A stretch of DNA of 64,000 nt from Maribacter caenipelagi (GCF_004364175.1 NZ_SNZW01000020.1:92462-156461), one strand, 5' to 3'. Shown: positions 54,969 through 64,000, counted from the stretch's first letter. Translations and numbers: made by a program. The notes: generated by a model not told the origin, from the letters alone.

Positions 54969-56177
54969 GTGTTGAATATATTTCAAAATATAAAAGGAGA
55001 TAAAGCTATTTGGGCCATTGCGGCACTCTTGGCCTTATTTTCATTTCTACCAGTCTATAGCGCCAGTAGTAACTTGGTGTATGTAGTAGGTAGCGGTACA
55101 CCGGTTGGTCACTTGGTCAAACATGCCATACTGTTGTTTTTAGGATTTGGAATTATTTACGGAGTTCATAAAATACCAACACATTTTTTTAAGGGGCTTT
55201 CTATGATCGCCTTACCTATTGTTTTGGTGCTGCTCATATTCGTATTGGCGCAAGGTAGCTCAAGTGGTGGTACAAATGATAGTCGTTGGATTCGTCTGCC
55301 ATTGGTAGGCTTTGGTTTTCAGCCCTCGAATTTAGCGGCAGTAGTGTTAATGATATATGTAGCGCGTTATTTCTCTAAGGTTAGGGATATAAAAATAACC
55401 TTCAAAGAAAGTATATTGCCATTGTGGCTTCCGGTATTCTTGGTGGTAGCACTTATTTTACCAGCGAACTTTTCAACGGCGGCAATTGTTTTTTCAATGG
55501 TAATGGTATTGTGTTTTTTAGGCGGATATCCTATGAAATATTTATTAGGCATTGTTGGAACGGGAGTTTTGTTTTTGTCCATATTCATATTAACGGCAAA
55601 AGCGTTTCCAGATTTATTTCCGAATAGGGTAGATACTTGGATGAGTAGAATCGATAGTTTCTCCAATCCGGATGATACGGAGGGGACTTATCAAATTGAA
55701 AGAGCAAAAATAGCGATTGCTACTGGTGGAGTAATGGGTAAAGGAGCGGGTAAAAGTGTGCAAAAGAACTTTTTGCCACAGAGTTCATCAGATTTTATCT
55801 ATGCTATAATCGTTGAAGAATATGGATTAATAGGAGGATTTATACTCATGTTATTTTACTTGTTTCTACTTTTTAGAATAGTGGTCGTTGCCAATGGCTG
55901 CGCCTCTGTATTTAGTAAGTTGTTAGTGCTTGGGGTAGGCTTGCCTATTGTTTTTCAAGCATTGATAAATATGGCAGTAGCGGTAGAGTTGTTTCCGGTA
56001 ACGGGGCAAAATTTACCATTGATCAGTAGTGGAGGTACATCAAGTTGGATGACCTGTTTGGCAATAGGGATAATTTTAAGTGCAAGTAATAAAAGTATAG
56101 CCCAGGAGAGTGCTTCTGGCAATGATATTGATATGGATGAAACAAACCCTTTAGAGATTTTAAGTGGGCAGTTATAA
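54969..56177 (+). CDS. ftsW: SEDS peptidoglycan glycosyltransferase FtsW
   Basis: This 402-residue protein of about ten membrane helices contains [12 protein letters not shown] (the SEDS GxxFQPSE-like motif), [13 protein letters not shown] and [12 protein letters not shown]. It polymerises septal glycan with FtsI. No ATG is near the start; GTG 54969 (or TTG 54972) is used, one base after murD ends. Confidence 0.94.
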   Translation: MLNIFQNIKGDKAIWAIAALLALFSFLPVYSASSNLVYVVGSGTPVGHLVKHAILLFLGFGIIYGVHKIPTHFFKGLSMIALPIVLVLLIFVLAQGSSSGGTNDSRWIRLPLVGFGFQPSNLAAVVLMIYVARYFSKVRDIKITFKESILPLWLPVFLVVALILPANFSTAAIVFSMVMVLCFLGGYPMKYLLGIVGTGVLFLSIFILTAKAFPDLFPNRVDTWMSRIDSFSNPDDTEGTYQIERAKIAIATGGVMGKGAGKSVQKNFLPQSSSDFIYAIIVEEYGLIGGFILMLFYLFLLFRIVVVANGCASVFSKLLVLGVGLPIVFQALINMAVAVELFPVTGQNLPLISSGGTSSWMTCLAIGIILSASNKSIAQESASGNDIDMDETNPLEILSGQL

Positions 56178-57252
56178 GTTTATTCTATCAGGAGGAGGTA
56201 CAGGCGGGCATATTTATCCTGCGATAGCCATAGCGAACGAATTGAAAAGGAGATATCCTGATGCCGAGTTTTTGTTCGTTGGGGCAAAGGATAGAATGGA
56301 GATGGAGAAAGTACCGCAAGCAGGGTACAAAATAGAAGGATTGTGGATTACGGGAATTCAGCGAAAACTGACCCTTAAAAATCTACTTTTTCCAATAAAA
56401 TTGATAAGTAGTTTAATGAGAGCAAATAGCATCGTATCGAAGTTTAAACCACATGCCGTAATTGGCACGGGTGGTTTTGCTAGTGGTCCGTTGTTAAAGA
56501 TGGCAACCACAAAAGGAATACCATGTGTGTTGCAAGAACAGAATTCTTTTGCAGGTATTACCAATAAACTATTGAAAGATAAAGTGAAGAAAATCTGCGT
56601 GGCCTATGATGGCATGGAGAAATTTTTTCCAAAAGATAAAATTGTAAAAACGGGTAATCCTGTACGTTCAGATTTGGTGGAATTAAAAGCTACCAAAGAA
56701 GAAGCTTTAAGTTATTTTGAATTGAATGCCGATAAAAAAGTGTTGTTGGTGTTGGGTGGCAGTTTAGGAGCCAGACGCATTAATCAGCTAGTAGCAGATC
56801 ATTTAGCATATTTTGAGGCACTAGGATTGCAGGTGATATGGCAATGTGGTAAAGGATATTATGAAACCTACAAATCGCATCAGTCGTCAACTATAAAAGT
56901 ACATGCCTTTTTGAATTCTATGGATAAAGCCTATGTAGCGGCAGATTTCATTATTTCAAGAGCAGGTGCAGGTGCGGTATCAGAATTGTGCTTGGTAGGC
57001 AAACCAACATTTTTTATTCCGTCTCCAGTAGTAGCAGAAGATCACCAGACTATGAATGCATTATCGCTTGTAGGTCACGATGCTGCAATTATGATTAGAG
57101 AAAAAGAGCTGGACGCAACATTTAAATCTGAATTTGAATCGGTATTTAAATCAGCAGAAAAGCAACAAGAATTATCAAAGAATATTAAGTCGTTGGCATT
57201 ACCGAATGCTACGTCTGATATCTGCGATGAAATAGAAAAATTGATTAAATAA
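56164..57252 (+). CDS. murG: Lipid II synthase, UDP-GlcNAc transferase
   Basis: This 362-residue enzyme begins, from GTG 56164, with [19 protein letters not shown], the MurG glycine loop. It has [13 protein letters not shown] near 195 and [11 protein letters not shown] near 265 for UDP-GlcNAc binding. It completes lipid II at the inner membrane. It overlaps ftsW by 14 nt. Confidence 0.95.
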   Translation: MGSYKFILSGGGTGGHIYPAIAIANELKRRYPDAEFLFVGAKDRMEMEKVPQAGYKIEGLWITGIQRKLTLKNLLFPIKLISSLMRANSIVSKFKPHAVIGTGGFASGPLLKMATTKGIPCVLQEQNSFAGITNKLLKDKVKKICVAYDGMEKFFPKDKIVKTGNPVRSDLVELKATKEEALSYFELNADKKVLLVLGGSLGARRINQLVADHLAYFEALGLQVIWQCGKGYYETYKSHQSSTIKVHAFLNSMDKAYVAADFIISRAGAGAVSELCLVGKPTFFIPSPVVAEDHQTMNALSLVGHDAAIMIREKELDATFKSEFESVFKSAEKQQELSKNIKSLALPNATSDICDEIEKLIK

Positions 57253-57253
57253 A

Positions 57254-58609
57254 ATGAACGTAACGCAAATACATAGGGTGTATTTTATTGGCATTGGAGG
57301 CATAGGTATGTCTGCTTTGGCGCGTTATTTTGCGTTCATTGATAAAGCGGTTGCAGGATATGATAAAACCGAGACTCCGCTAACAAAAGAATTAGCAAGT
57401 TCAGGTATTGATATTCATTACACAGATGATATCGATACAGTGCTGCAAGAATATAAGAATGATGCAGCGCATACCTTGGTAGTATATACCCCAGCGGTGC
57501 CTTCTAGTCATTCTGAATATCAGTATTTTTTAAATAACGGGTTCACGATTAAGAAACGTTCAGAAGTACTAGGCTTAATAACTAAAGATTCTTTTTGTTT
57601 AGCTGTTGCAGGTACACATGGTAAGACAACGACCTCAAGTATTTTGGCACATTTGTTAAAAGAAACGGGAGTTAAAATGACTGCGTTCTTAGGTGGAATT
57701 TCAGAAGACTTTAATAGTAATTTCCTTTTAGAAGGAACAGAATATTCGGTAGTCGAGGCAGATGAATTTGATCGTTCATTTATGCAATTGACACCCAATG
57801 TAGCTTGTGTTACGTCAATGGATGCTGATCACCTTGATATTTATGGCGATGCGCAAGAGTTAGAAAGAACATTTGTAGATTTTACTAAACGCTTAAAACC
57901 GGGCGGTAAATTATTTGTTCGTAATGGTTTGCCTTTAAAGGGGCTGACCTATGGTATAGAAGACGATTCGGATTATTGTATCCGAAACATAAAAATAGAA
58001 CATGGCACCTACATATTCGATTTGGAGACTCCTGACCTCAAACTAGAAGGAGTTGAATTTAACAAACCCGGAAGACATAATTTGTTGAACGGTCTGGTAG
58101 CTTTTGCAATGGCGATGCAAGCAGGTTCCCCACCGCATCGTCTTGCAGATGCATTAGCGACTTTCAAAGGTGTTCAAAGACGTTTTTCGTATCAAATCAA
58201 AAATGATGACTTCATTTTTATAGATGATTATGCACATCATCCTACAGAAATCAATGCGGTTTTTGAAGCGGTTTCAGAAATGCATCCAACTAAAAAAGTA
58301 TTGGCAATTTTTCAGCCACACTTGTTTTCAAGAACACGCGATTTTGCAGATGAGTTCGCAAAAAGCTTATCGCAATTCGAAAATATTTTGCTTTTAGATA
58401 TCTATCCGGCTAGAGAAGAACCACTTGAAGGTATTACGGCAGAATGGTTGTTGGATAAGGTGACAAGTAGTAGTAAAAAATTAATTTCAAAAGAACAAAT
58501 CCTTTTTGAGATAAAAAAACAAGATCCTGAGGTTTTACTAACAATGGGGGCTGGAGATATAGGTTTAGAAGTTGTGAAAATAAAAAAAGAAATGTCGTAT
58601 GCAGGTTAA
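57254..58609 (+). CDS. murC: UDP-MurNAc:L-alanine ligase
   Basis: This 451-residue ligase shows FIGIGGIGMSALA at the N-terminus, the ATP loop GTHGKTTTSS (about 119), EADEFDRSF near 168 and DYAHHPTEI near 330. It adds the first amino acid to UDP-MurNAc. It starts one base after murG and overlaps ftsQ by 11 nt. The MurF and Ddl steps are not encoded in this cluster. Confidence 0.95.
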   Translation: MNVTQIHRVYFIGIGGIGMSALARYFAFIDKAVAGYDKTETPLTKELASSGIDIHYTDDIDTVLQEYKNDAAHTLVVYTPAVPSSHSEYQYFLNNGFTIKKRSEVLGLITKDSFCLAVAGTHGKTTTSSILAHLLKETGVKMTAFLGGISEDFNSNFLLEGTEYSVVEADEFDRSFMQLTPNVACVTSMDADHLDIYGDAQELERTFVDFTKRLKPGGKLFVRNGLPLKGLTYGIEDDSDYCIRNIKIEHGTYIFDLETPDLKLEGVEFNKPGRHNLLNGLVAFAMAMQAGSPPHRLADALATFKGVQRRFSYQIKNDDFIFIDDYAHHPTEINAVFEAVSEMHPTKKVLAIFQPHLFSRTRDFADEFAKSLSQFENILLLDIYPAREEPLEGITAEWLLDKVTSSSKKLISKEQILFEIKKQDPEVLLTMGAGDIGLEVVKIKKEMSYAG

Positions 58610-59318
58610 TTGGAATTTTATAAAGTTAATGGCTTTAGTTCTGGTAATCATGGGGTTATATGCTTTTTCGAATGAGCGTAATAGTGCTAAGAATGTTACG
58701 GGAATGAAGGTAGAATTCATTGGAGATCAAAATTTATACCTCACTGAAGGAGCGGTTAATAAATTGTTAATACAAAATTACGGTAGCCTTGATAATGTGC
58801 CTAAAGAAAATATAGTTTTGAATACTGTAGAAAAGGCCCTTGAGGCCAATGAAATGGTGAAAAGTGCACAAGTCTATATAACAATAGATGGTGAGCTAAC
58901 GTCGAGAATAGTTCAACGTAAGCCAATAGGACGTATTGAGGGGGATTCAAAATTCTATTTGGACGATGAAGGAAAGAGAATGCCGCTTTCAAGTAATCAT
59001 TCAGCAAGAGTTCCCATCATAACGGGCAATATCAGTGGTAAAAGCCTTGAAGATGTCTATGTCATTTTGGAACAAATAAATAGGGACGATTTTTTTCGTG
59101 AATCGGTTATTGGTATTCACATTAAAGGAGAAGAAGAATATCAGTTACGATTAAGGCTTAACAATTTTGTTGTGAACATAGGCGGTATTGAAGATTTAGA
59201 GGCCAAGTTTAGCAATTTTAAGGCATTTTATGCCAAAGCGAACAAGGATGAAACCTTGGAAGATTATGCAGAAGTAAGTTTAGAATTCAATAACCAGGTG
59301 GTGTGCACTAAAATATAA
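58599..59318 (+). CDS. ftsQ: Cell division protein FtsQ
   Basis: This 239-residue bitopic protein has a membrane segment at about 8-22 and a periplasmic POTRA-like part (VEFIGDQNLYLTEGAVNKLL), then VYITIDGELTSRIVQRKPIGRI. Weak sequence conservation is normal; the position between murC and ftsA secures the name. Confidence 0.9.
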   Translation: MQVNWNFIKLMALVLVIMGLYAFSNERNSAKNVTGMKVEFIGDQNLYLTEGAVNKLLIQNYGSLDNVPKENIVLNTVEKALEANEMVKSAQVYITIDGELTSRIVQRKPIGRIEGDSKFYLDDEGKRMPLSSNHSARVPIITGNISGKSLEDVYVILEQINRDDFFRESVIGIHIKGEEEYQLRLRLNNFVVNIGGIEDLEAKFSNFKAFYAKANKDETLEDYAEVSLEFNNQVVCTKI

Positions 59319-59323
59319 TTAAA

Positions 59324-60661
59324 ATGGAACAAACTAAATATTCAGTCGGTTTAGACATTGGAACAACGAAAATCGTTGCCATAATCGGAAAGCAAAACGA
59401 GTATGGTAAAATTGAGATTTTGGGTATCGGTAAGTCCAAAAGTTTAGGTGTACACAGGGGTGTGGTAAATAATATTACCCAGACCATAAAATCTATTCAG
59501 CAGGCGGTTGAAGAAGCAGAGGCTAATTCTGGACTTAAAATAGGGTCTGTTGTTGTGGGTATAGCTGGTCAACATATAAGAAGTTTACAGCACAGCGATT
59601 ACATCACTAGAAAAGATTCTGAGGAAGTGATTGGCGACGAAGATGTAGACTTACTATGTAATCAAGTGCACAAATTGATTATGCTACCTGGTGAAGAGAT
59701 CATTCATGTTTTACCACAAGAATACAAAGTTGATGGACAAGCTGAAATACGCGAACCTGTTGGTATGTATGGCGGTAGGTTAGAAGCAAACTTTCATGTA
59801 GTAGTTGGTCAAGTAGTTTCAATAAAGAATGTTGGTCGTTGCATTAAAAGTGCAGGATTAGATTTGGGAAATATAACTCTAGAGCCATTGGCATCATCTG
59901 ACGCTGTATTGAGTCAAGAAGAAAAAGAAGCAGGTGTAGCATTGATCGATATAGGTGGTGGTACTACTGATCTGGCCATTTTCAAAGACGGTATCATTAG
60001 ACATACTGCAGTGATACCTTTCGGTGGTGGAGTTATTACGGAAGATATTAAAGAAGGATGTTCGATTATAGAAAAACAGGCAGAATTGTTGAAAACCAGA
60101 TTTGGTTCGGCATGGCCGGGAGAGAACAGAGATAACGAAATTGTATCTATACCAGGTTTACGTGGTAGAGAGCCAAAAGAAATCTCTTTGAAAAATCTTT
60201 CTAAAATAATTCATGCACGTGTAGTTGAGATTATCGAGCAGGTATATGTAGAAATTAAAAACTACGGTCACGAAGAACAAAAGAAGAAATTAATTGCAGG
60301 TATAGTGTTGACAGGTGGTGGAAGCCAACTAAAACATTTAAAGCAATTGGTGGAATATATAACAGGTATGGATACTCGAATCGGGTACCCTAACGAGCAC
60401 CTAGCAGGCGATTCTGATGAAGAAGTTGCTAGTCCGTTATACGCAACAGCTGTTGGGCTTTTAATGAATGCCATTAAAAACCAGGAGAAGTTGAAATTGA
60501 CGCAAGAAGAAATTTTACAAGAACAAGAGCAGGAAGAAGAGTTGGTATATGCTGAACGTGATACGGAAGCTGTAGCACGCCCGAACCTGCACAAAGAAAG
60601 AAAATCTGTTTTTGATAAGTGGTCTGAAAAATTGAAAGAATTTTTAGATAACGCAGAGTAA
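59324..60661 (+). CDS. ftsA: Actin-like cell division protein FtsA
   Basis: This 445-residue protein has the actin-fold phosphate loops GLDIGTTKIVAIIG (9-22) and IDIGGGTTDLAIF (near 208), and a C-terminal amphipathic helix (KSVFDKWSEKLKEFLDN) that should anchor FtsZ filaments to the membrane. It lies five bases after ftsQ. Confidence 0.95.
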   Translation: MEQTKYSVGLDIGTTKIVAIIGKQNEYGKIEILGIGKSKSLGVHRGVVNNITQTIKSIQQAVEEAEANSGLKIGSVVVGIAGQHIRSLQHSDYITRKDSEEVIGDEDVDLLCNQVHKLIMLPGEEIIHVLPQEYKVDGQAEIREPVGMYGGRLEANFHVVVGQVVSIKNVGRCIKSAGLDLGNITLEPLASSDAVLSQEEKEAGVALIDIGGGTTDLAIFKDGIIRHTAVIPFGGGVITEDIKEGCSIIEKQAELLKTRFGSAWPGENRDNEIVSIPGLRGREPKEISLKNLSKIIHARVVEIIEQVYVEIKNYGHEEQKKKLIAGIVLTGGGSQLKHLKQLVEYITGMDTRIGYPNEHLAGDSDEEVASPLYATAVGLLMNAIKNQEKLKLTQEEILQEQEQEEELVYAERDTEAVARPNLHKERKSVFDKWSEKLKEFLDNAE

Positions 60662-60704
60662 TAAGCATAGCACAAGAGAATACATAACCAGTAATAATTA
60701 GAAT

Positions 60705-62618
60705 ATGAGTAAGAACAGCGAATTTGAAAATATCTCCTTTGATCTACCAAAGAATCAAAGCAACGTTATAAAAGTCATTGGTGTAGGTGGCGGTGGTAGT
60801 AATGCCATTAATCACATGTTCCAGGCAGGAATTAATGGAGTGGATTTTGTAATCTGTAATACAGATTCTCAGGCTTTAGACAATAGTCCGGTGCCTAACA
60901 AAATACAATTAGGTGTATCATTAACAGAAGGTTTGGGTGCTGGTGCCAATCCTGAAGTAGGTGAACAAGCTGCCATGGAAAGTATGGAAGAGATAAAAAG
61001 TATGTTGGATACAACTACTAAAATGATCTTCATTACTGCTGGTATGGGTGGGGGAACAGGAACTGGTGCTGCTCCCGTCATTGCCAAGTTTGCAAAAGAA
61101 ATGGATGTTCTTACTGTTGGTATCGTTACAATGCCGTTTCAATTCGAAGGTAAAATGCGAGTTGAACAAGCACAACGCGGTATTGAAAAATTACGCAATA
61201 ATGTCGATTCGCTGATCGTCATTAATAATAATAAATTAAGAGAAGTATACGGTAACCTTGGTTTCAAAGCAGGTTTCTCTAAAGCTGATGAAGTATTGGC
61301 AACTGCAGCTAGAGGTATTGCAGAAGTTATTACACACCACTATACACAAAACATAGATTTACGTGACGCTAAAACAGTACTATCTAATAGTGGTACTGCT
61401 ATTATGGGTTCTGCTATTTCATCTGGTTCTGCAAGAGCTAATGAAGCAATCATGAAAGCATTAGATTCACCATTATTGAACGATAACAAAATTCAAGGTG
61501 CTAAAAATGTATTGTTGTTGATTGTTTCTGGTGCACAAGAAATTACTATCGATGAGATTGGTGAAATCAATGATCATATTCAAATAGAAGCAGGATACGG
61601 AGCAAACATCATTATGGGTGTTGGTGAAGATGAGAGCTTAGGCGAAGCTATTGCTGTTACGGTAATCGCTACGGGGTTTAATATAGAGCAACAAGATGAT
61701 ATTGTAAATACCGAGTCAAAGAAAATAATTCATACGTTAGAAGAAGGTCAACGTGCAGAGGCAATGTTGTTATCTAACCAAAAAACAGTCCATACTTTAG
61801 AAATGGATGATGAGGAAGAGGAGGTAAAACAAGTCAAACCCGTAAAAAAGTATGAGTTCGTTGAGGAAGAAGATTTTGACTTGATACCTACAACGAACTA
61901 TATTAAAAATTTCAATGTTTTTTACGAGGAAGTACTAGCGGAAAATGTTTCAGAAGAAGATTTTGTCATCGTAGATGCACCTTCATCTTTTAGAGATATT
62001 GAAGTAATTGAGCCAGAAGAGATACACGTTGAAGAAGAAGATGATCAATTTACGGTAGCTTTTGATAGTTCTTCTAGAGATGAGGAAGAAAAAGAAAACG
62101 TAATCATGTTTGATTTACATGATGAAGTAAAAGATATAGATGTTAACGAAAGTATCGAGATTGTTCCGGTATTAGAATATAATAAGAATGGTGAAAAACG
62201 CTATAGTTTAGATGACTATATGCAATTAGAAAGCAAGCTTACGGGTGCAAAATCTAAAGCAGAAGAGTTCGAGCCAAAAATTATTGAAGACGAGTTAGTT
62301 TTCGAGAGAAAAACAGTAGCTCCAAAAAGAGAAGTGCAACCTGAGGAGCAATTAGATCCAATGGAAACTCCTATCGAAGAGTTATTGAGAGAAAGAGCGG
62401 ATGAACGTAGAAGAAAATTAAAAGATTTTAACTATAAGTTCAAAAACAATGCGCCTACTAGTTATGATGAAAAGAAGCCGGCATACCAAAGACAAGGTGT
62501 TGATTTGAACGAAAATTCACGAGAAAAAAAGATTTCTAGAACATCATTGAGTGGAGATAGTAATGATGATATACAGTTGCGATCTAACAACTCGTTTTTA
62601 CACGATAATGTAGACTAA
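60705..62618 (+). CDS. ftsZ: Cell division GTPase FtsZ with long C-terminal extension
   Basis: The 637-residue protein has the tubulin-like GTPase in its first 320 residues (GVGGGGSNAINHM near 26, GGGTGTGAAPVIA near 113, and the T7-loop NxxxxxF region FSKADEVLATAA). A long acidic, probably disordered linker follows, and a conserved-looking tail NSFLHDNVD. The linker of about 270 residues is long compared with most bacteria but is a known Bacteroidota trait. A terminator follows it and closes the cluster. Confidence 0.95.
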   Translation: MSKNSEFENISFDLPKNQSNVIKVIGVGGGGSNAINHMFQAGINGVDFVICNTDSQALDNSPVPNKIQLGVSLTEGLGAGANPEVGEQAAMESMEEIKSMLDTTTKMIFITAGMGGGTGTGAAPVIAKFAKEMDVLTVGIVTMPFQFEGKMRVEQAQRGIEKLRNNVDSLIVINNNKLREVYGNLGFKAGFSKADEVLATAARGIAEVITHHYTQNIDLRDAKTVLSNSGTAIMGSAISSGSARANEAIMKALDSPLLNDNKIQGAKNVLLLIVSGAQEITIDEIGEINDHIQIEAGYGANIIMGVGEDESLGEAIAVTVIATGFNIEQQDDIVNTESKKIIHTLEEGQRAEAMLLSNQKTVHTLEMDDEEEEVKQVKPVKKYEFVEEEDFDLIPTTNYIKNFNVFYEEVLAENVSEEDFVIVDAPSSFRDIEVIEPEEIHVEEEDDQFTVAFDSSSRDEEEKENVIMFDLHDEVKDIDVNESIEIVPVLEYNKNGEKRYSLDDYMQLESKLTGAKSKAEEFEPKIIEDELVFERKTVAPKREVQPEEQLDPMETPIEELLRERADERRRKLKDFNYKFKNNAPTSYDEKKPAYQRQGVDLNENSREKKISRTSLSGDSNDDIQLRSNNSFLHDNVD

Positions 62619-62640
62619 TAATAGTCTTACAATTTTTTAT

Positions 62641-62678
62641 AAACCCGAAAACTAACTTAGTCTTCGGGTTTTATTTTT
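62641..62678 (+). terminator. Intrinsic terminator of the dcw cluster
   Basis: AAACCCGAA at 62641-62649 pairs with TTCGGGTTT at 62663-62671, followed by T-rich sequence. Confidence 0.85.
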
Positions 62679-62686
62679 TATCTTTG
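62679..62686 (+). promoter_or_regulatory. Candidate -7 element of the YqeY-like gene
   Basis: TATCTTTG fits TAnnTTTG and lies 20 nt before the ATG at 62707; no -33 TTG is obvious, partly because the dcw terminator occupies that place. Confidence 0.5.
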
Positions 62687-62706
62687 CTGACCAAAATAAA
62701 GATGAA

Positions 62707-63150
62707 ATGGGTTTACAGCAAAAAGTAATGGAGCAGTTGAAATTAGCTATGAAAGCAAAGGATTCGGTAGCACTAGAATCACTTCGAGCTATTAAATCTG
62801 CTTTATTGGTAGCGAGCACTAGTGGAAGTGCAGAAATAACAGAAGATGATGAGATACAAATCGTTCAGAAGTTAGTAAAACAAAGAAAAGATAGCGCAGC
62901 AATTTTTATAGAGCAAGGAAGACAAGATCTTGCTGATCCAGAATTGGCTCAGATTGCAGTAATCGAACAATTTTTACCTGAACAGCTTACAGAAGAAGAA
63001 GTAGAGAAAGTAGTTGTACAAACTATAGATGCTGTTGGTGCTTCAGGAATGAAGGATATGGGTAAGGTAATGGGAATTGTTTCTAAAGAATTAGCTGGTC
63101 AGGCAGATGGTAAATTGATTTCTACAATCGTAAAAAAGAAATTAGCATAA
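62707..63150 (+). CDS. GatB/YqeY-domain protein
   Basis: This 147-residue protein is a stand-alone YqeY domain: LRAIKSALLVAS near 25, EIQIVQKLVKQRKDS, EQFLPEQLTEEEVEKVV, and GKVMGIVSKELAGQADGKLI at the end. The domain resembles the tRNA-binding tail of the amidotransferase GatB; its role alone is unclear. Confidence 0.9.
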   Translation: MGLQQKVMEQLKLAMKAKDSVALESLRAIKSALLVASTSGSAEITEDDEIQIVQKLVKQRKDSAAIFIEQGRQDLADPELAQIAVIEQFLPEQLTEEEVEKVVVQTIDAVGASGMKDMGKVMGIVSKELAGQADGKLISTIVKKKLA

Positions 63151-63183
63151 GTAGATAGTTGGTGGTAGTTGAATTATTAATTT

Positions 63184-63232
63184 TGCTAATTGCTAATTGC
63201 TAATTGCTAATTGCTAATTGCTAATTGCTAAT
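63184..63232 (+). repeat. Tandem TGCTAAT heptamer array (7 units)
   Basis: Seven perfect TGCTAAT units fill 63184-63232, ending nine bases before the tRNA gene. Confidence 0.9.
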
Positions 63233-63240
63233 TGAATTAT

Positions 63241-63314
63241 GGCCTCGTGGCGCAACTGAATAGCGCATCAGATTTCGGCTCTGAGGGTTGGGGGTTTGAA
63301 TCCCTTCGAGGTCA
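63241..63314 (+). tRNA. tRNA-Arg (anticodon TCG)
   Basis: The 74-nt cloverleaf has acceptor arms GGCCTCG and CGAGGTC (one G-U), D arm GCGC...GCGC, anticodon stem TCAGA/TCTGA with loop TTTCGGC (anticodon TCG, reading CGA), and T arm GGGGG-TTTGAAT-CCCTT. CCA is not encoded. It is the only complete copy; partial copies follow in the downstream tandem repeat. Confidence 0.88.
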
Positions 63315-63323
63315 CTTAAATTT

Positions 63324-63351
63324 AAGGTCTTGCTTTTGCAGGACCTTTTTT
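63324..63351 (+). terminator. Intrinsic terminator after tRNA-Arg
   Basis: AAGGTCTTGC and GCAGGACCTT pair with small mismatches around TTTT and end in a T run. A copy lies at 63690-63717. Confidence 0.8.
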
Positions 63352-63361
63352 ATTTCAAATT

Positions 63362-63604
63362 ATGTTTTACGTATATATTTTAAAAAGTGAAGTTGATGGT
63401 CGTTTGTATAAAGGAATGACTACTGATCTTCAGAAAAGAATAGAACAGCATAATTTAGGTAACAATAAATCTACTAAAGGTTTTTTACCGTGGGTTTTGG
63501 TTTATAAAGAAGAATTTGAAACTCGAGTAGAAGCAAGGGAAAGAGAAAAGTATTTTAAGTCAGGTGTAGGTCGTGAATATTTGCAGAATATCATAAATGT
63601 TTAA
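63362..63604 (+). CDS. GIY-YIG nuclease-domain protein, copy 1
   Basis: This 80-residue protein has the motif YVYILKS (GIY equivalent) and LYKGMT (YIG equivalent), followed by LQKRIEQHN and a KYFKSG end, the compact URI-type GIY-YIG fold. Such small genes are scattered through Bacteroidota genomes, often near repeats, and their role is unknown. It differs from copy 2 by one residue (Gly13 against Asp13). Confidence 0.88.
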   Translation: MFYVYILKSEVDGRLYKGMTTDLQKRIEQHNLGNNKSTKGFLPWVLVYKEEFETRVEAREREKYFKSGVGREYLQNIINV

Positions 63605-63610
63605 TCAGAT

Positions 63611-63680
63611 GCATCAGACCTGCCTGCTGGCAGGCAGGTTTCGGCTCTGAGGGTTGGGGGTTTGAATCCCTTCGAGGTCA
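63611..63680 (+). pseudogene. Truncated, interrupted tRNA-Arg copy
   Basis: Bases 63611-63618 (GCATCAGA) and 63639-63680 match the 3' part of the tRNA-Arg at 63265-63314. The 5' third is missing, and the palindrome CCTGCCTGCTGGCAGGCAGG is inserted at the 5' edge of the anticodon loop. It cannot make a functional tRNA. Confidence 0.88.
63619..63638. repeat. 20-bp palindromic element inserted in tRNA copy
   Basis: CCTGCCTGCTGGCAGGCAGG is a near-perfect palindrome. Another copy, with C for T at the centre, starts at 63985, and a half copy (CTGGCAGGCAGG) lies near 44485 in the repeat island. Confidence 0.85.
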
Positions 63681-63689
63681 CTTAAATTT

Positions 63690-63717
63690 AAGGTCTTGCT
63701 TTTGCAGGACCTTTTTT
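63690..63717 (+). terminator. Intrinsic terminator, second copy
   Basis: Identical in sequence to 63324-63351 and placed ahead of the second GIY-YIG gene. Confidence 0.75.
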
Positions 63718-63727
63718 ATTTCAAATT

Positions 63728-63970
63728 ATGTTTTACGTATATATTTTAAAAAGTGAAGTTGATGATCGTTTGTATAAAGGAATGACTACTGATCTTCAGA
63801 AAAGAATAGAACAACATAATTTAGGTAACAATAAATCTACTAAAGGTTTTTTACCGTGGGTTTTGGTTTATAAAGAAGAATTTGAAACTCGAGTAGAAGC
63901 AAGGGAAAGAGAAAAGTATTTTAAGTCAGGTGTAGGTCGTGAATATTTGCAGAATATCATAAATGTTTAA
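63728..63970 (+). CDS. GIY-YIG nuclease-domain protein, copy 2
   Basis: This 80-residue protein is identical to copy 1 except Asp13 for Gly13; at least one further nucleotide change is synonymous. The near identity shows that the duplication is recent or homogenised. Confidence 0.88.
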   Translation: MFYVYILKSEVDDRLYKGMTTDLQKRIEQHNLGNNKSTKGFLPWVLVYKEEFETRVEAREREKYFKSGVGREYLQNIINV

Positions 63971-64000
63971 TCAGATGCATCAGACCTGCCTGCCGGCAGG

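Larger units (their letters stand above)
63265..63610 (+). repeat. Tandem repeat unit 1 (tRNA 3' part plus GIY-YIG gene)
   Basis: This 346-bp unit begins with GCATCAGA inside the tRNA and contains its 3' part, a terminator and a GIY-YIG gene. Unit 2 repeats it almost exactly. Confidence 0.9.
63611..63976 (+). repeat. Tandem repeat unit 2, with palindrome inserted in the tRNA copy
   Basis: The unit is 366 bp: unit 1 plus a 20-bp palindrome. It contains a tRNA 3' fragment, terminator and GIY-YIG gene. A third unit starts at 63977 and runs off the window. Confidence 0.9.

Noticed and set aside
60268..60750. 160-codon minus-strand frame over ftsA/ftsZ
   Set aside because: It is antisense to two strongly conserved genes and is low-complexity Cys/Ser/Phe sequence.
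63611..63680. Second functional tRNA-Arg
   Set aside because: It lacks the 5' acceptor and D arm and is split by a 20-bp palindrome.

Overview
The window looks like chromosomal DNA of a gliding marine-type flavobacterium (Bacteroidota, Flavobacteriaceae). The evidence is the low G+C content, gldB and gldC, TAnnTTTG-type -7 promoter elements, A-rich start regions without Shine-Dalgarno sites, a MetH split into two genes, a bifunctional DAHP synthase/chorismate mutase, and a division cluster in Bacteroidota order without murF or ddl. The genus cannot be fixed from the sequence; something near Maribacter or Zobellia is only a guess.

Layout. 1-4339: methionine/folate genes (end of the homocysteine-methyltransferase half of MetH, a small four-helix-bundle gene inserted between the MetH halves, the cobalamin half of metH, metF). 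4567-8991: envelope genes, a serine hydrolase and a membrane protein. 9144-13392: an aromatic amino acid operon (pheA, aminotransferase, tyrA, DAHP synthase/chorismate mutase) preceded by a leader peptide and terminator that form a textbook attenuator. 13494-17088: an OmpA-type porin and two secreted proteins. 17196-22470: rsgA, dtd, a MazG-like gene, aroA, queA, rlmN. 22938-28889: polyprenyl synthase, a sigma factor operon, dnaG. 28963-31936: an orphan response regulator, nadE, gldB, gldC. 31933-40955: small accessory genes, mostly on the minus strand. 41107-43704: a three-gene cassette encoding an ADP-ribosyltransferase-like protein, a PIN-GNAT-ASCH-like fusion and an ASCH protein; this is the best candidate for an undescribed toxin or defence system. 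44313-45561: a 1.2 kb repeat island. 45562-62618: engB, an alpha/beta hydrolase, then the complete dcw cluster mraZ-rsmH-ftsL-ftsI-murE-mraY-murD-ftsW-murG-murC-ftsQ-ftsA-ftsZ. 62707-64000: a YqeY-like gene, tRNA-Arg, and a tandem array of GIY-YIG genes each carrying a broken tRNA copy.

The second striking property is an abundance of interspersed short repeats. Many are strict 7-nt periodic arrays with a fixed core and variable bases (GTTGnnn/CAACnnn, nAAGTAC, AAAAGCC, TGCTAAT). They recur together with small hairpins of the type AACGC-GAA-GCGTT. Other families (a CCCTTCGACTGCGCTCAGG type, a TTGCGAGGAGC...GCAATCTG type, a GCCCCCTAGCCCC type) have entered coding sequence or supply stop codons. 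metH carries three different families, at its start, in its middle and at its end.
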